Positions 23,169 to 33,083 are shown, counted from the first letter of the stretch. The stretch is 64,000 nucleotides of DNA from Sphingobacterium lactis (GCF_011046555.1 NZ_CP049246.1:1612001-1676000), one strand, 5' to 3'. Numbers and translations: made by a program. Notes: generated from the letters alone by a model not told the origin.

Positions 23169-25406
23169 ATGATGACAACCCACGAGATTATCGTATCGAA
23201 AGAACTATCGATTAGCGAGAAGCAAGTGCACACCACGATGTCGCTATTGGATGAAGGCGCTACGGTTCCTTTTATCGCGCGATACCGTAAGGAATTGACA
23301 GGAAGCCTGGACGAGGTCCAGATTACCGCCATCAGGGACCGCATGCAACAATTGCGGGAACTCGACAAGCGCAAGGAAGCGGTGCTGAAATCCATTGGTG
23401 ACCAAGGCAAACTGACACCGGAGCTTGAGCTGCAGGTGAAAACTGCCGAAACCATGTCCGCACTGGAGGATATTTACCTGCCCTTCAAACCGAAGCGGAA
23501 GACGCGTGCGTCTGTTGCACGGGAAAAAGGACTCCAAGGGTTGGCCGACCAACTGTTGAACCAGGAGAAGATGGATGTGGAAGCCTTAGCGGAAACTTTC
23601 ATCAATGCGGATCTGTCCGTAAATAGCAGTGAGGAAGCCTTAGCCGGAGCCCGTGACATCATCGCCGAACAGATCGCTGAAGATGCCAATGTCCGCGCAC
23701 ATGCCCGGAAAACAATCCTGAACAAGGGGCAGTTCGTATCCCGCGTGGTACCTGGAAAGGAAGAAGCAGCTTTGAAGTACAAAGATTATTTCGAATGGTC
23801 GGAAAACCTGAAGGATGCACCCTCGCACCGTGTGCTAGCGATGCGCCGTGGGGAGAAAGAAGAACTGCTTTATTTGGATATCGATGTGGCTGAGGGAGAG
23901 GTGCTGCCGGGTATCGAAAAGCAATATATAAAAGGAAGCAATGCCGCAAGTGACCAGGTTTCCCTAGCCTTGCAGGACAGCTATAAGCGCTTGCTGAAAC
24001 CTTCCATGGAAACGGAAGTCCGCGTGCTGACCCGTCAGAAAGCGGATGAAGAAGCCATTAAGGTTTTTGCGGATAACGTTCGCCAGTTGTTGCTGGCGGC
24101 ACCGTTAGGCCAAAAGCGCCTGTTGGCCATTGACCCGGGGTTCCGGACAGGCTGTAAGACCGTTGTGCTCGATGCGCAGGGCAATTTGTTGGAGAATACG
24201 GCGATCTTCCCGCATAATGGAGCGGGTGGCGCAGCAGAAGCGGAACGCATCGTACGCAATTTGGTGGACACGTATGCCATTGAGGCCATTGCTATTGGAA
24301 ATGGTACAGCAGGTCGCGAAACAGAAGATTTTGTGCGGAAGCTGAATCTACCAAAAGCTACTATCGTGATGGTCAATGAAAGTGGTGCTTCCATCTATTC
24401 GGCATCTCCGGTTGCCCGTGAGGAATTTCCGGATCACGATGTCACCGTTCGGGGTGCCGTTTCGATCGGTCGCCGATTGATGGATCCATTGGCGGAACTG
24501 GTAAAGATTGATCCGAAGTCCATCGGCGTTGGCCAGTATCAGCACGATGTGGATCAGAACAAATTGCAATCGGCCCTGGACGATACCGTGATGTCCTGTG
24601 TGAACTCGGTAGGAGTAGAGTTAAATACGGCATCGAAACAGATCTTATCCTACATTTCCGGTTTGGGACCTGCCTTGGCGCAGCAGATCGTGAATTACCG
24701 CAAGGAGAATGGTCCGTTCAGCTCCCGCCGCGAATTGAAGAAGGTACCGCGACTAGGTGACAAAGCATTCGAGCAGGCAGCAGGATTCTTGCGGATTCGG
24801 AACGCCGAGCATCCTTTGGATTCCTCTGCGGTTCACCCGGAGCGTTATGCACTCGTGGAAAAGATGGCCAAGGATTTGGGCGTTTCCATCCAAGAGCTCA
24901 TGAAAGATGAACAGGTACGCAAGCAAGTGGACCTTAAGAAATACATCAGTGAGGAAGTCGGCTTACCGACGCTGAACGATATTTTGCTGGAATTGGCTAA
25001 ACCAGGCTTGGATCCACGCGATAAGTTTGAGGCCTTTTCCTTTACGGAAGGTGTCAACGCCATTGGCGACTTGAAGGTAGGCATGAAGTTGCCGGGCATC
25101 GTAACCAATATTACGAACTTCGGTGCCTTTGTGGATATCGGCGTCCATCAGGATGGATTGGTGCACCTGAGTCAATTGGCAAACCACTATGTATCCGATC
25201 CGCACGAGGTGGTGAAGGTGCAGCAACAGGTTATGGTGACCGTGACGGAGATCGATGAAAAGAGAAACCGTATCGGCCTGACCATGAAAACAGAAGAGAA
25301 AGCGCCACGGAAGCATGCGGATAAGCGTGCTGACCGGCGTCAGGAAAAGGCGCCAGAAACCGATATGGCGGCTAAGCTAGCAGCCTTGGCAAGCAAGTTT
25401 AAATAA
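23169..25406 (+). CDS. tex: Tex family RNA-binding transcription accessory protein
   Basis: 745 residues from the ATG at 23169. An in-frame TTG at 23130 lies in the tatA terminator and is rejected. Order of parts: N-terminal helical region (ISEKQVHTTMSLLDEGATVPFIARYRKE, ALEDIYLPFKPKRKTRA), a YqgF/RNase H-like domain (about 320-450: LAIDPGFRTGCK, IGNGTAGRETE), helix-hairpin-helix repeats (about 490-570: YISGLGPALAQQIVNYR), and an S1 domain near 640-710 (GMKLPGIVTNITNFGAFVDIGVHQDGLVHLSQL). A basic tail (RKHADKRADRRQEK) follows. Tex binds nucleic acid and affects transcription and stress survival in other bacteria. Complete and typical. Confidence 0.96.
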   Translation: MMTTHEIIVSKELSISEKQVHTTMSLLDEGATVPFIARYRKELTGSLDEVQITAIRDRMQQLRELDKRKEAVLKSIGDQGKLTPELELQVKTAETMSALEDIYLPFKPKRKTRASVAREKGLQGLADQLLNQEKMDVEALAETFINADLSVNSSEEALAGARDIIAEQIAEDANVRAHARKTILNKGQFVSRVVPGKEEAALKYKDYFEWSENLKDAPSHRVLAMRRGEKEELLYLDIDVAEGEVLPGIEKQYIKGSNAASDQVSLALQDSYKRLLKPSMETEVRVLTRQKADEEAIKVFADNVRQLLLAAPLGQKRLLAIDPGFRTGCKTVVLDAQGNLLENTAIFPHNGAGGAAEAERIVRNLVDTYAIEAIAIGNGTAGRETEDFVRKLNLPKATIVMVNESGASIYSASPVAREEFPDHDVTVRGAVSIGRRLMDPLAELVKIDPKSIGVGQYQHDVDQNKLQSALDDTVMSCVNSVGVELNTASKQILSYISGLGPALAQQIVNYRKENGPFSSRRELKKVPRLGDKAFEQAAGFLRIRNAEHPLDSSAVHPERYALVEKMAKDLGVSIQELMKDEQVRKQVDLKKYISEEVGLPTLNDILLELAKPGLDPRDKFEAFSFTEGVNAIGDLKVGMKLPGIVTNITNFGAFVDIGVHQDGLVHLSQLANHYVSDPHEVVKVQQQVMVTVTEIDEKRNRIGLTMKTEEKAPRKHADKRADRRQEKAPETDMAAKLAALASKFK

Positions 25407-25413
25407 GATTATG

Positions 25414-25444
25414 AACCGCATCCATCCCGATGCGGTTTTTTTGT
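25414..25444 (+). terminator. Terminator of tex
   Basis: A 9-bp perfect stem (25414-25422 with 25429-25437), 6-base loop, then a T run. Confidence 0.88.
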
Positions 25445-25470
25445 CCCTTTATTTTTGGTATCTTAAAATC

Positions 25471-25758
25471 ATGACAGCAGCAGACTTTGAAAAGACCCTA
25501 AATGAACCTGGACCGGATGCGAATTGGCCGGTGCAGGCAAAAGCCCTATGGTATGATGGCAAAGGCCAATGGAAAGAAGCGCATGACCTTATCGATCAAC
25601 TGGATGATCGTGTTTCCGCCCATATCCATGCGTACCTGCATCGGGTAGAAGGTGACTTGTGGAACGCGCGGTATTGGTATAATCGGGCGAAACAACCGGA
25701 ATTTACGGGAAGCTTAGTAGAGGAATGGAAGGCGTTGGTAGAACGGTATACGGATTAA
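25471..25758 (+). CDS. Small conserved protein of unknown function
   Basis: 95 residues from ATG 25471. The in-frame ATG at 25411 lies directly before the tex terminator, so the later start is chosen. The protein is soluble and probably all-helical, with many W and Y residues: WPVQAKALWYDGKGQWKEAH, then HAYLHRVEGDLWNARYWYNRA, a pattern close to a single tetratricopeptide-like helical pair. I recall similar short proteins in unrelated bacteria with the same HRxEGDxxNAxYWYxRA core but know of no function. Its stop and the stop of the TamB-like gene share the palindrome TTAA, so the two genes overlap by four bases tail to tail. Confidence 0.75.
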   Translation: MTAADFEKTLNEPGPDANWPVQAKALWYDGKGQWKEAHDLIDQLDDRVSAHIHAYLHRVEGDLWNARYWYNRAKQPEFTGSLVEEWKALVERYTD

Positions 25759-28700
25759 CGGGGTTGATCCACTTTCTTGACCGTATCCTGTTGGATGGAT
25801 GGCAGGACCAATAGGCTGTCCTTTTTCGGTTTCCAGGTCCACATCTTTTTCCAGAACTCGCCGAGGGTATTGAACTCCGTTCGGTAAACCAAGCCCAAAG
25901 CATTGATGTAATCATCCGTAGGAGTGAACAGGATGTTCCGAGTGTTCAACCGGTTGTAGGCGCGGAACATTAAGCTTCCATCCCGGCGGATTTTATAGGT
26001 CAATTCCGCATCGGTGGCGACCTGATTCGAGAAGAAGGTAAGGTCGGTTGTTTGAATGTTCCTGCGATCCACAATTCCCCCGGTCAGCACCAAGCGGTCG
26101 TTGAAGAATCGGACCGATGCCGAAGCATCATTCAGCGAGCGGATGTTAAAATCTAAGAAATTGATATTGAGCGATTGCGCTAGGATGTTATTCAACTGGT
26201 TGAAGGCGATTTCCGTTCCTGCAGATAGCAGGGTATTGTTCACCTCACGGCCAAACTCATTTGTGGAATTGGCGGTAAAGCTGCGGCGAATGATCAAGCT
26301 CAGGGCTTGCTGGTTGACGTTGTTGGCGTCGCTGAGGTAAGATTGCAATTCATCCTTCACGTACGGTGTCTGCGGGAAATTCAGGTCAAAGGAGACATCC
26401 GGTTGGCTGAGTGTCCCTTTAATGATCATGTCCGCCTGCGCCAGCACGCGTTCGTTCTGCCCGGCACGTCCTGCAGCATTATACAGATCCGTTATAGAGG
26501 TCCGCTGTTGGTAGACGGCGGTCATGTTGACGGTTGCTCCAGCAGGGGCACCGGTCCATCGGATCGTACCGCCCTGCTTGATGTCGAAGTATTTGTTGAT
26601 GAAATCCTGTGCCGTAAAGTGGAATTTACCCGAATTAATCGAATAATCGCCGAACATCTCGAAGTCCCCGAGACTCGAAATCTTCAAACTGATCTCTCCT
26701 GATCCGTTACCTTTCAGGGAACCGATATCCGTTTGCAGATTGACCTCGGCACTCGGGGTCAGCTCCAAGTCCATATTCATAGTCATCCCCTTGAAGAAAT
26801 AACGGGATTCATTCTTTTTATTCTCGCTCGAATCTTGGCTCACGAAGTAGATGAAATCACTCTCCGAAACCGTCATCGCCGTATTGAAAGGGATGGTGAT
26901 GGACGTGTTATCTTCCGAACGCGCTTTGATGTTGATGTCGATTGCCGAAGTCAGCCCCTTGAACTTATAGGTCCCCGTAGCGTAGGCTGTTCCGTAATAG
27001 AGGTTGTTGTCCTTGTAGGTCGTGTTGAGGATCATTACATTATTGGAAGCAACTTCTACGTCAATATACGGGTTGCTCAACTTCGATAGGTCTACCAGCC
27101 CACCCGCGACAGCCTGATTGCCTTTGCTATCTGCAAAGGTCAGGTTGTTCAACATGATGGTGTTCTTATCCAAGAGCACGGATTGATTGTTCAAGCTGTA
27201 GGATGTTTTCAGGTAGTTGACATTGAAGGACGCCGTTTCGATTTTTGCCAAGCCATTGATCTGCGGATTGCCCAACGTACCCCCGATTTCCAGATCGGCA
27301 TCCATCTTTCCGGTCAGGTCAGATGCCAAGGACCGTACGAAAGGCTGCAAAAGGATCAGCTCCATTTGGTTGAGTTTTCCCTTGAGATTGATGGATTGAT
27401 TTGCTGATTCCAGGCGATAGGTCCCTTGCAGGGTAAGTCCACGCTTCATGTCGTCCAACAATTGGAAGTCCAGATTCGCCATCTTGGTCTCTGGATCGAA
27501 GTCCGCCAACAGCACCAGCTGCCCAATCGGAATCTGATTATAGACCAGTGGGGTCGTATGGACATTCGCCGAAAGGTAGGGTTTCTTAAAGATGGAATGG
27601 ATCTCGATATTTCCGTTCAGTTCTCCATCCAGATGGATGCCCATAGGTTTTGTGACCGACTCGATGGAGTGTAGATTGAATCGACTGAACCTGACATCCA
27701 ACTTGTCGTCCTCATTGGACAAAACACCATTGAATTCTACCTGTTGATTGCCCTGTGATGCGATCAGTTTGTTCAGGTAAAATTTCCCTTTGGATACGCG
27801 CATTTCTGCATCCGTATTAAAGGACCATGGTTCATCGTTCACGACAATGGTTGATTCATTGAACTTGATGTATGCCGGTTTATTGTGTGCAAAGTGGATG
27901 TTACCACCTAACCGCAAGTGGTTCAGGTCGGTTTCTTCGGCTCCTTTGATGGTGAACAATAAACTGTCCTGGGCAAGGATGTTGTTGATCTCAATGTTAT
28001 TCACGAATACGCTATCGCTGAGCAGCAGCCTATCGGCCTTTAGGTTCAGCGTAAAGGCATTTTCGTCGGCCATTTCCTCAATGGAAAGGTTCTCTAGGTT
28101 AATGCCCTGGTATTTGACGAATGGGCTGAAAGCCTTGAATGCCGCGGTGTAATCTTCGGAAGAGAAATGTGCTTCCAAGTTGGCGCCGTCCTCCAACGTA
28201 AGGGTAGGGTCTAGGAACGCCGATAAAGGCTCAAAGGATTTGATATCCAGTTTGAGGTCGAAAAGCTGCGGATTATACGGTTCGATGTCCAAACCAATGG
28301 CCGGCGCATAGCGCATTGCCAACGCCTTGAAGTAGGGAACAATGGTATTGAGGTCGATTATACCGCGCATCTCGGCATCCAGTACATTGGATTTGAGTGT
28401 CAGGAAGCGGTCTGTTTGGTTACCCTCCGCCGCAAAATAGAGGTCATCGATTATGAAATTTCCCTTGCTGGTTTCCATGGAAATCTGATCGGCAAGCAGA
28501 TCCCCCGTCAGGTTGTTCAGGTTGTTGCCTGCCAGTCGTGTGCTGATCGTGGAATTGTAGATCAGGATGCTATCCTGATTGACGAAGCCCATGCGCTTCA
28601 GGTTGACCTTTTCAATCTGTGCGTCGACCTCGTAGGTGCTCTGCGAACCTTGTAGATTTACGGTCGCGAGATAGTCAAGACGGATGTTGGGGTCGCTGAT

Positions 28701-30152
28701 CTGACCCTGGGCATCTATCTGCTGATCCTGCAGCACGGCATCTACAGCAATACTGTCGTATTGATAGTTGCTGAAATAGAAATTCCGAAGGTTACCGATG
28801 AGGCTCAGTTTCAGATCTTGGAGCACTAGGTTGCGGCCATCGAAATCCAGGTCGAACGCCGTATTGCGAAAAGAGGTATTGTTCAGGAGCTCGCCAATCT
28901 GGAATTCCTTCGATCTGGCCACACCTGAATAGGCTATGCCTTGTTGGATGTCTATTTTAGATGTGGTGGTCAGGTCACCCAATTGGGTTTCGAATTTTCC
29001 ATCCACATCGAACAGATTGTACAGCCCCTGTAAACTTCCCTGAAAATGAATGGTTCCTAATTTATGGAGTTGCTCAGGAAGCGAAAAGTCTTTGCGATTC
29101 GCCAATTGCGGGACAAGCATTTCTACATCGTTAGCAGAGGTACGGAGTTCCCGCGCCTTAAAATCAAAGATTGTTTTATTGATATTGGGCAGTCCCTTGA
29201 TGGTGAAGTCGCCCATTAACGATGTTTCCTGGCCTGTTTCGATAGCAGCATTGCGTACAACCATGTTGGCCACCGTTCCGGACACCTCCCCGCTATGGGC
29301 TTGGGCCTTGAATTTTACGAATTTCATGTCCGGAGCAAAATATTCGATATCCCGAGAGTCCACGAAGACATCCTGCATACTGGCTTGCATCTGCACTTTC
29401 TTTACGAAATCACTGAAAGCCCCGAAATCGGTGTAACTAAATTTCAGATAGTTTCCCACCGTAGAATTGTTCGTCAAGATATGGAGATCTTTAAATTCCA
29501 TTTCTTTTTTCGCAATGCGGGTATTTGCACTCAATTCTTTCAGGTGGAATCCTGATTTTTCGCGAAAGCGCAAGCTTTTGATGCTTGTCCGTAGCGCTGT
29601 GGAATCGTAGTCGATCTTGCTGAATTCACCCGATAGGGCGGTCAGCTCAATATCCGAAAAATCAATACCGCGGCTGTGGTGCTTTTGGGTATGGTTGAGG
29701 ATCTTGATATGGTTGTCCACCAATTTCAGCGCATCCAAGCGCAGCTCCATTTTCTTCTTGCTGGGTTGGTCTTCCTTTTTCTTGGGACGGAAGTAATCGA
29801 TTAGGAATTTGATGTTGGAACTGTCCTTATAGACCTGGAAATCGACGTATGCCTGTTCTAGGGTGATCTGTTCGATGACAACCTTGTTCTGAAAGAATTC
29901 CGTCAGTACGAGGTCGGCATCCAATTTCCGCGCAGAGAGGATCTCGACGCCGTTTGGATCCGAGAGTTTGAATTCACGTAGGCTGAGTGCGGAGAAGGGC
30001 TTGAAGTAGATACTGCCAATTTCAACCTTGCCACCCAACTGTTTGGAGATATATCTTGCCGCCTGTTTGGTCAATAGGGTCTGGACTGATGAGAATTGTA
30101 AAGAGAATATCAAAATGCACAGCAGGGCCAACATGCTGAGCAAGCTAATCAA
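25755..30152 (-). CDS. tamB: TamB-like translocation/assembly module protein
   Basis: 1465 residues. An N-terminal membrane anchor (LLSMLALLCILIFSLQFSS) is followed by an AsmA-like start (KQAARYISKQLGGKVEIGSIYFKPFSALSL), more than 1000 residues of beta-rich sequence without repeats of fixed length, and the C-terminal DUF490/TamB domain (about 1080-1440: YGTAYATGTYKFKG..., GGTIRWTGAPAGATVNMTAVYQQRT). TamB-type proteins span the periplasm as hydrophobic beta grooves and help outer-membrane assembly or lipid transport. The TTG start at 30152 is the first standard start; the in-frame sequence before it (KKILKIT) looks like a normal anchor start, see findings. tamA is not adjacent. Divergent from tsaD. 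Confidence 0.9.
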   Translation of the reverse strand: MISLLSMLALLCILIFSLQFSSVQTLLTKQAARYISKQLGGKVEIGSIYFKPFSALSLREFKLSDPNGVEILSARKLDADLVLTEFFQNKVVIEQITLEQAYVDFQVYKDSSNIKFLIDYFRPKKKEDQPSKKKMELRLDALKLVDNHIKILNHTQKHHSRGIDFSDIELTALSGEFSKIDYDSTALRTSIKSLRFREKSGFHLKELSANTRIAKKEMEFKDLHILTNNSTVGNYLKFSYTDFGAFSDFVKKVQMQASMQDVFVDSRDIEYFAPDMKFVKFKAQAHSGEVSGTVANMVVRNAAIETGQETSLMGDFTIKGLPNINKTIFDFKARELRTSANDVEMLVPQLANRKDFSLPEQLHKLGTIHFQGSLQGLYNLFDVDGKFETQLGDLTTTSKIDIQQGIAYSGVARSKEFQIGELLNNTSFRNTAFDLDFDGRNLVLQDLKLSLIGNLRNFYFSNYQYDSIAVDAVLQDQQIDAQGQISDPNIRLDYLATVNLQGSQSTYEVDAQIEKVNLKRMGFVNQDSILIYNSTISTRLAGNNLNNLTGDLLADQISMETSKGNFIIDDLYFAAEGNQTDRFLTLKSNVLDAEMRGIIDLNTIVPYFKALAMRYAPAIGLDIEPYNPQLFDLKLDIKSFEPLSAFLDPTLTLEDGANLEAHFSSEDYTAAFKAFSPFVKYQGINLENLSIEEMADENAFTLNLKADRLLLSDSVFVNNIEINNILAQDSLLFTIKGAEETDLNHLRLGGNIHFAHNKPAYIKFNESTIVVNDEPWSFNTDAEMRVSKGKFYLNKLIASQGNQQVEFNGVLSNEDDKLDVRFSRFNLHSIESVTKPMGIHLDGELNGNIEIHSIFKKPYLSANVHTTPLVYNQIPIGQLVLLADFDPETKMANLDFQLLDDMKRGLTLQGTYRLESANQSINLKGKLNQMELILLQPFVRSLASDLTGKMDADLEIGGTLGNPQINGLAKIETASFNVNYLKTSYSLNNQSVLLDKNTIMLNNLTFADSKGNQAVAGGLVDLSKLSNPYIDVEVASNNVMILNTTYKDNNLYYGTAYATGTYKFKGLTSAIDINIKARSEDNTSITIPFNTAMTVSESDFIYFVSQDSSENKKNESRYFFKGMTMNMDLELTPSAEVNLQTDIGSLKGNGSGEISLKISSLGDFEMFGDYSINSGKFHFTAQDFINKYFDIKQGGTIRWTGAPAGATVNMTAVYQQRTSITDLYNAAGRAGQNERVLAQADMIIKGTLSQPDVSFDLNFPQTPYVKDELQSYLSDANNVNQQALSLIIRRSFTANSTNEFGREVNNTLLSAGTEIAFNQLNNILAQSLNINFLDFNIRSLNDASASVRFFNDRLVLTGGIVDRRNIQTTDLTFFSNQVATDAELTYKIRRDGSLMFRAYNRLNTRNILFTPTDDYINALGLVYRTEFNTLGEFWKKMWTWKPKKDSLLVLPSIQQDTVKKVDQPR

Positions 30153-30175
30153 CGTTATTTTAAGTATTTTTTTGA

Positions 30176-30183
30176 TACTTTTG
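30176..30183 (+). promoter_or_regulatory. Possible -7 box of tsaD
   Basis: TACTTTTG, an exact TAnnTTTG match, 28 bases before the tsaD ATG; no -33 TTG was seen. Confidence 0.4.
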
Positions 30184-30211
30184 TAAATTAAATTTTAATA
30201 CTTCTCTCAAA

Positions 30212-31213
30212 ATGGCCATAATTCTAGGAATAGAATCTTCGTGCGATGAAACTTCGGCCTCTATCTGTATAGACGGCGAAATTAAGTCAAATATTATTGC
30301 AAGTCAAGCAATTCACGCTAAATATGGGGGTGTTGTTCCCGAGTTGGCGTCAAGAGCACATCAGCAAAATATTATTCCTACGGTAGACCAAGCAATTGCT
30401 GCTGCTAAAATAAACAAAAATGAGATAGATGCAGTAGCTTTTACACGCGGTCCCGGACTTTTAGGTGCTTTATTGGTAGGTACTTCATTTGCGAAGTCTT
30501 TCGCCTTGGCGATGAATAAACCGTTGATCGAAGTCAACCACATGCAGGCCCATATTCTGGCCCATTTTATCGACGATCCAAAGCCTAATTTTCCATTTCT
30601 CTGTTTGACGGTTTCCGGAGGACATACCCAGATTGTGTTGGTCAAGGACTATTTCGAGATGGAGCTGTTGGGTGAAACCTTGGATGATGCCGCAGGCGAA
30701 GCGTTCGATAAGACAGCAAAAATCCTGAACCTCCCATACCCTGGAGGGCCATTGATTGATAAACATGCCCAAAATGGCGATCCAAAAGCTTTTAAACTGC
30801 CAGAACCGCAGATTGCTGACTTGAACTTCAGCTTCTCGGGTTTAAAAACAGCCATTCTCTATCTGGTACAGGACGAAATCAAGAAAAATCCAAATTTCCT
30901 CGATGAACGCATGGATGACCTCTGCGCCTCGGTGCAAGATCGCATCGTATTCATTCTCCTGAACAAACTGAAGAAGGCAGCAAAGGAAACCGGTGTCAAA
31001 GATATCGCAATCGCCGGTGGTGTATCCGCCAACTCCGGACTGCGTAAGGGATTGCTGGAAATGGGCGAGAAATATAAGTGGAACGTATTTATTCCAAAGT
31101 TTGAATATTGCACCGATAATGCCGCAATGATTGCAATTGCCGGTTATCAAAAGCATCTTATCCAAGACTATGTGCCGCAGGATATTGCCCCGTTGGCAAG
31201 AATGACGGTGTAG
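30212..31213 (+). CDS. tsaD: tRNA threonylcarbamoyladenosine transferase TsaD
   Basis: 333 residues. TsaD attaches threonylcarbamoyl to A37 of ANN-decoding tRNAs, together with TsaB (encoded here at 58600) and TsaE. The ASKHA fold motifs are present: IESSCDETSASI at the start, the metal ligands in HMQAHILAHF, LTVSGGHTQIV, the DDAAGEAFDKTAK loop, and IAGGVSANSGLR with CTDNAAMIA near the end. Length is normal for bacteria. It is divergent from the TamB-like gene and converges closely (15 bases) on the anti-sigma gene, with no terminator visible between. Confidence 0.97.
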   Translation: MAIILGIESSCDETSASICIDGEIKSNIIASQAIHAKYGGVVPELASRAHQQNIIPTVDQAIAAAKINKNEIDAVAFTRGPGLLGALLVGTSFAKSFALAMNKPLIEVNHMQAHILAHFIDDPKPNFPFLCLTVSGGHTQIVLVKDYFEMELLGETLDDAAGEAFDKTAKILNLPYPGGPLIDKHAQNGDPKAFKLPEPQIADLNFSFSGLKTAILYLVQDEIKKNPNFLDERMDDLCASVQDRIVFILLNKLKKAAKETGVKDIAIAGGVSANSGLRKGLLEMGEKYKWNVFIPKFEYCTDNAAMIAIAGYQKHLIQDYVPQDIAPLARMTV

Positions 31214-31228
31214 CTCACATCTCCAAGC

Positions 31229-32521
31229 CTACTGCTTGAACTCCATTCTCACTTCGATTTTCTTGCCGTCGTTACCTTTTCTCCAGTCGGGACCATTTTG
31301 GATGATCTGCTGGGCGCGTTGGTTCAGCGCCGGATTGGAGGATTTCTTGATACGGATGTCAATCGGTCTCCCGAAGTTGGAGATATCGAATACCAACGTT
31401 ACGTTGCCATTTCCCAATAGCGTCTGGTAGGTATTGTCGGTGATGTACTTTTTATAGGCTACCCATCCGATGAGGGGTTCGGATTTGATTTTCGCATTTC
31501 GGTTAGCCCTGCTGACCGCCACTTCCTGCAGGTATTCGAACTCCGGTTTCATGTGGGTAATCTTGTTGTTGCTCGCCGTCAATCTTTGTTTTTCGTAGCC
31601 CAAGGTCATCAATTCCAGTGTCTGGTTGTCGGAAGTTAGGGGCATCACGTACTGTCCGGACGAGTCCGTAATGGCAATGGAATTAGTCTTGACATCTTTT
31701 ACCGTGACGTTGGCCAAGGGTCTGCCGGATGATTCATCCAGCACAATACCGGTGGCAAACCGCTTGGTATCCGGCGACGGGCTCATCTCGATGGAAGAAG
31801 CCATTGGCGCATACGCGGATGCTGCCGCCTTAGTCCGTTTTCCGCGGATCTGAATGACCGAGGATTGCGATTGCTTGGCCACTCCAGCGCTTGCATCCGC
31901 CAATTGGTCATGCGAATCTTGGAAACCCGCGGAGTCTGCCTTTGGAATTTCCCGCAGGAATATATCTTGATTGGCCGATACGATTTCATCGATGTGCTCG
32001 CCCCTGGAAGTTTTTGCTGCCGATCGACTGCTTCTCGATAATCGATCTTGATGATCACCGGCGGATTCCTCCGGGCTCGCCATGGCAATGATAGGATTCT
32101 CCTCAGGTTGCAGGTAACTGCTGTCCAGTTGGATGGTGTTCAGTGTCGTATCTGTTGGAGCTTCCTGTTGATCCATGGCGATGGCCTCGACAGCCGTTTC
32201 GGTCGGATCCTGTCTGCTATTGAGGTACCAAATCGTACCGATACCCAAGACCAAAAGCAGGGAAGCAGCAATGGACAATGTTTTATAGTAGCGTAGGGAT
32301 CGAACGGGAGTAGGGTGGGTCCGTTCATAGATAGCGGCGTGCAATTCCGAAGCTTCCAACGGATCCTGCAGCTCTTTCTCCGCCTCCAGGCCCATGATTA
32401 TGTCCATGAGCTGCTCGTCCTCATGGGAAGCTTTCTCAATAGCATACATTTCGGTCGAAGATAATTCGCCGTTCACGTATTGACGTAAATATGCTATATC
32501 AAAATGCTTATTCATGGCCAT
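31229..32521 (-). CDS. Anti-sigma-like membrane protein with carboxypeptidase-D-like and TonB-like C-terminal domains
   Basis: 430 residues. The N-terminal cytoplasmic part (1-80) begins KHFDIAYLRQYVNGELSSTEMYAIEKASHEDEQ, like anti-sigma factors of Bacteroidota. A single membrane helix lies at about 82-104 (LSIAASLLLVLGIGTIWYL). The periplasmic part has a low-complexity S/A/Q stretch, then a carboxypeptidase-D regulatory-like domain (about 258-325: GIVLDESSGRPLANVTV..., DSSGQYVMPL) and a TonB-C-like end (about 345-430: TLLGNGNVTLVFDISNFGRP, WRKGNDGKKIEVRMEF). It overlaps the upstream sigma gene by 14 bases, so the two are coupled. The likely role is to hold the sigma factor until an envelope signal arrives; what the TonB-like end contacts is unknown. 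Confidence 0.82.
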   Translation of the reverse strand: MAMNKHFDIAYLRQYVNGELSSTEMYAIEKASHEDEQLMDIIMGLEAEKELQDPLEASELHAAIYERTHPTPVRSLRYYKTLSIAASLLLVLGIGTIWYLNSRQDPTETAVEAIAMDQQEAPTDTTLNTIQLDSSYLQPEENPIIAMASPEESAGDHQDRLSRSSRSAAKTSRGEHIDEIVSANQDIFLREIPKADSAGFQDSHDQLADASAGVAKQSQSSVIQIRGKRTKAAASAYAPMASSIEMSPSPDTKRFATGIVLDESSGRPLANVTVKDVKTNSIAITDSSGQYVMPLTSDNQTLELMTLGYEKQRLTASNNKITHMKPEFEYLQEVAVSRANRNAKIKSEPLIGWVAYKKYITDNTYQTLLGNGNVTLVFDISNFGRPIDIRIKKSSNPALNQRAQQIIQNGPDWRKGNDGKKIEVRMEFKQ

Positions 32522-33083
32522 TCCTTTCCATACAGTTCTTTAAATTCCGCTTGCCATTTTGGATGTAACTTTTGACATCGTTCATGCTGAAACCGGTCAG
32601 CTCCACCACCTCCTTGTAACATTTCTGCTCGATAAAGAAGAGCTTGATACTGGTTTTCTGCTTGTCGATCAAGGTATCCAGACAACGTTCCAATTGCAAC
32701 AACTGTTCCTCCTTTTCCTGATAGTTTTCCTCCGGATGCAGGTTGACGGAAAATTCCACAAAATTATCTGTAACAATTTCTTTTTGATTCTTGTTGGACC
32801 GCAAGGCCATCAAGCTGTGGTTCTTGCTGACGACATATAGCCAGCGTGGGAAGTCTTTGATTTCTTGCTTTTTAACCTTGTCGATGAGCTCTTCGAAGAT
32901 ATGCATGACGGCATCCTTGCTGCGCTCAGTTTCCTTGAAATAGCGTAGACAAACATAATAGACCATCTCACTGTGCCGTTGGAAAAGTTCGCCAAGATAG
33001 CTCAGATCTCCATCTTCCAGATAGCGGGACAGCAGATCTTCATCGGCCAATTTCTTCTGTTTGGACAAGGTTTTTGTGCTCAT
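32508..33083 (-). CDS. ECF-type sigma-70 factor
   Basis: 191 residues. Region 2 (about 18-85) includes LSYLGELFQRHSEMVYYVCLRYFKETERSKDAVMHIFEEL, with the typical DAVxxIFEEL helix, and PRWLYVVSKNHSLMALR. Region 4 (about 130-185) has CLDTLIDKQKTSIKLFFIEQKCYKEVVELTGFSMNDVKSYIQNGKRNL, a helix-turn-helix for the -35 region. The size and absence of regions 1 and 3 make it an ECF-group factor. It is followed, with overlap, by its probable anti-sigma. It is divergent from the VWA protein gene at 33165 (81 bases between the starts), which is a natural target gene. Confidence 0.92.
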   Translation of the reverse strand: MSTKTLSKQKKLADEDLLSRYLEDGDLSYLGELFQRHSEMVYYVCLRYFKETERSKDAVMHIFEELIDKVKKQEIKDFPRWLYVVSKNHSLMALRSNKNQKEIVTDNFVEFSVNLHPEENYQEKEEQLLQLERCLDTLIDKQKTSIKLFFIEQKCYKEVVELTGFSMNDVKSYIQNGKRNLKNCMERNGHE

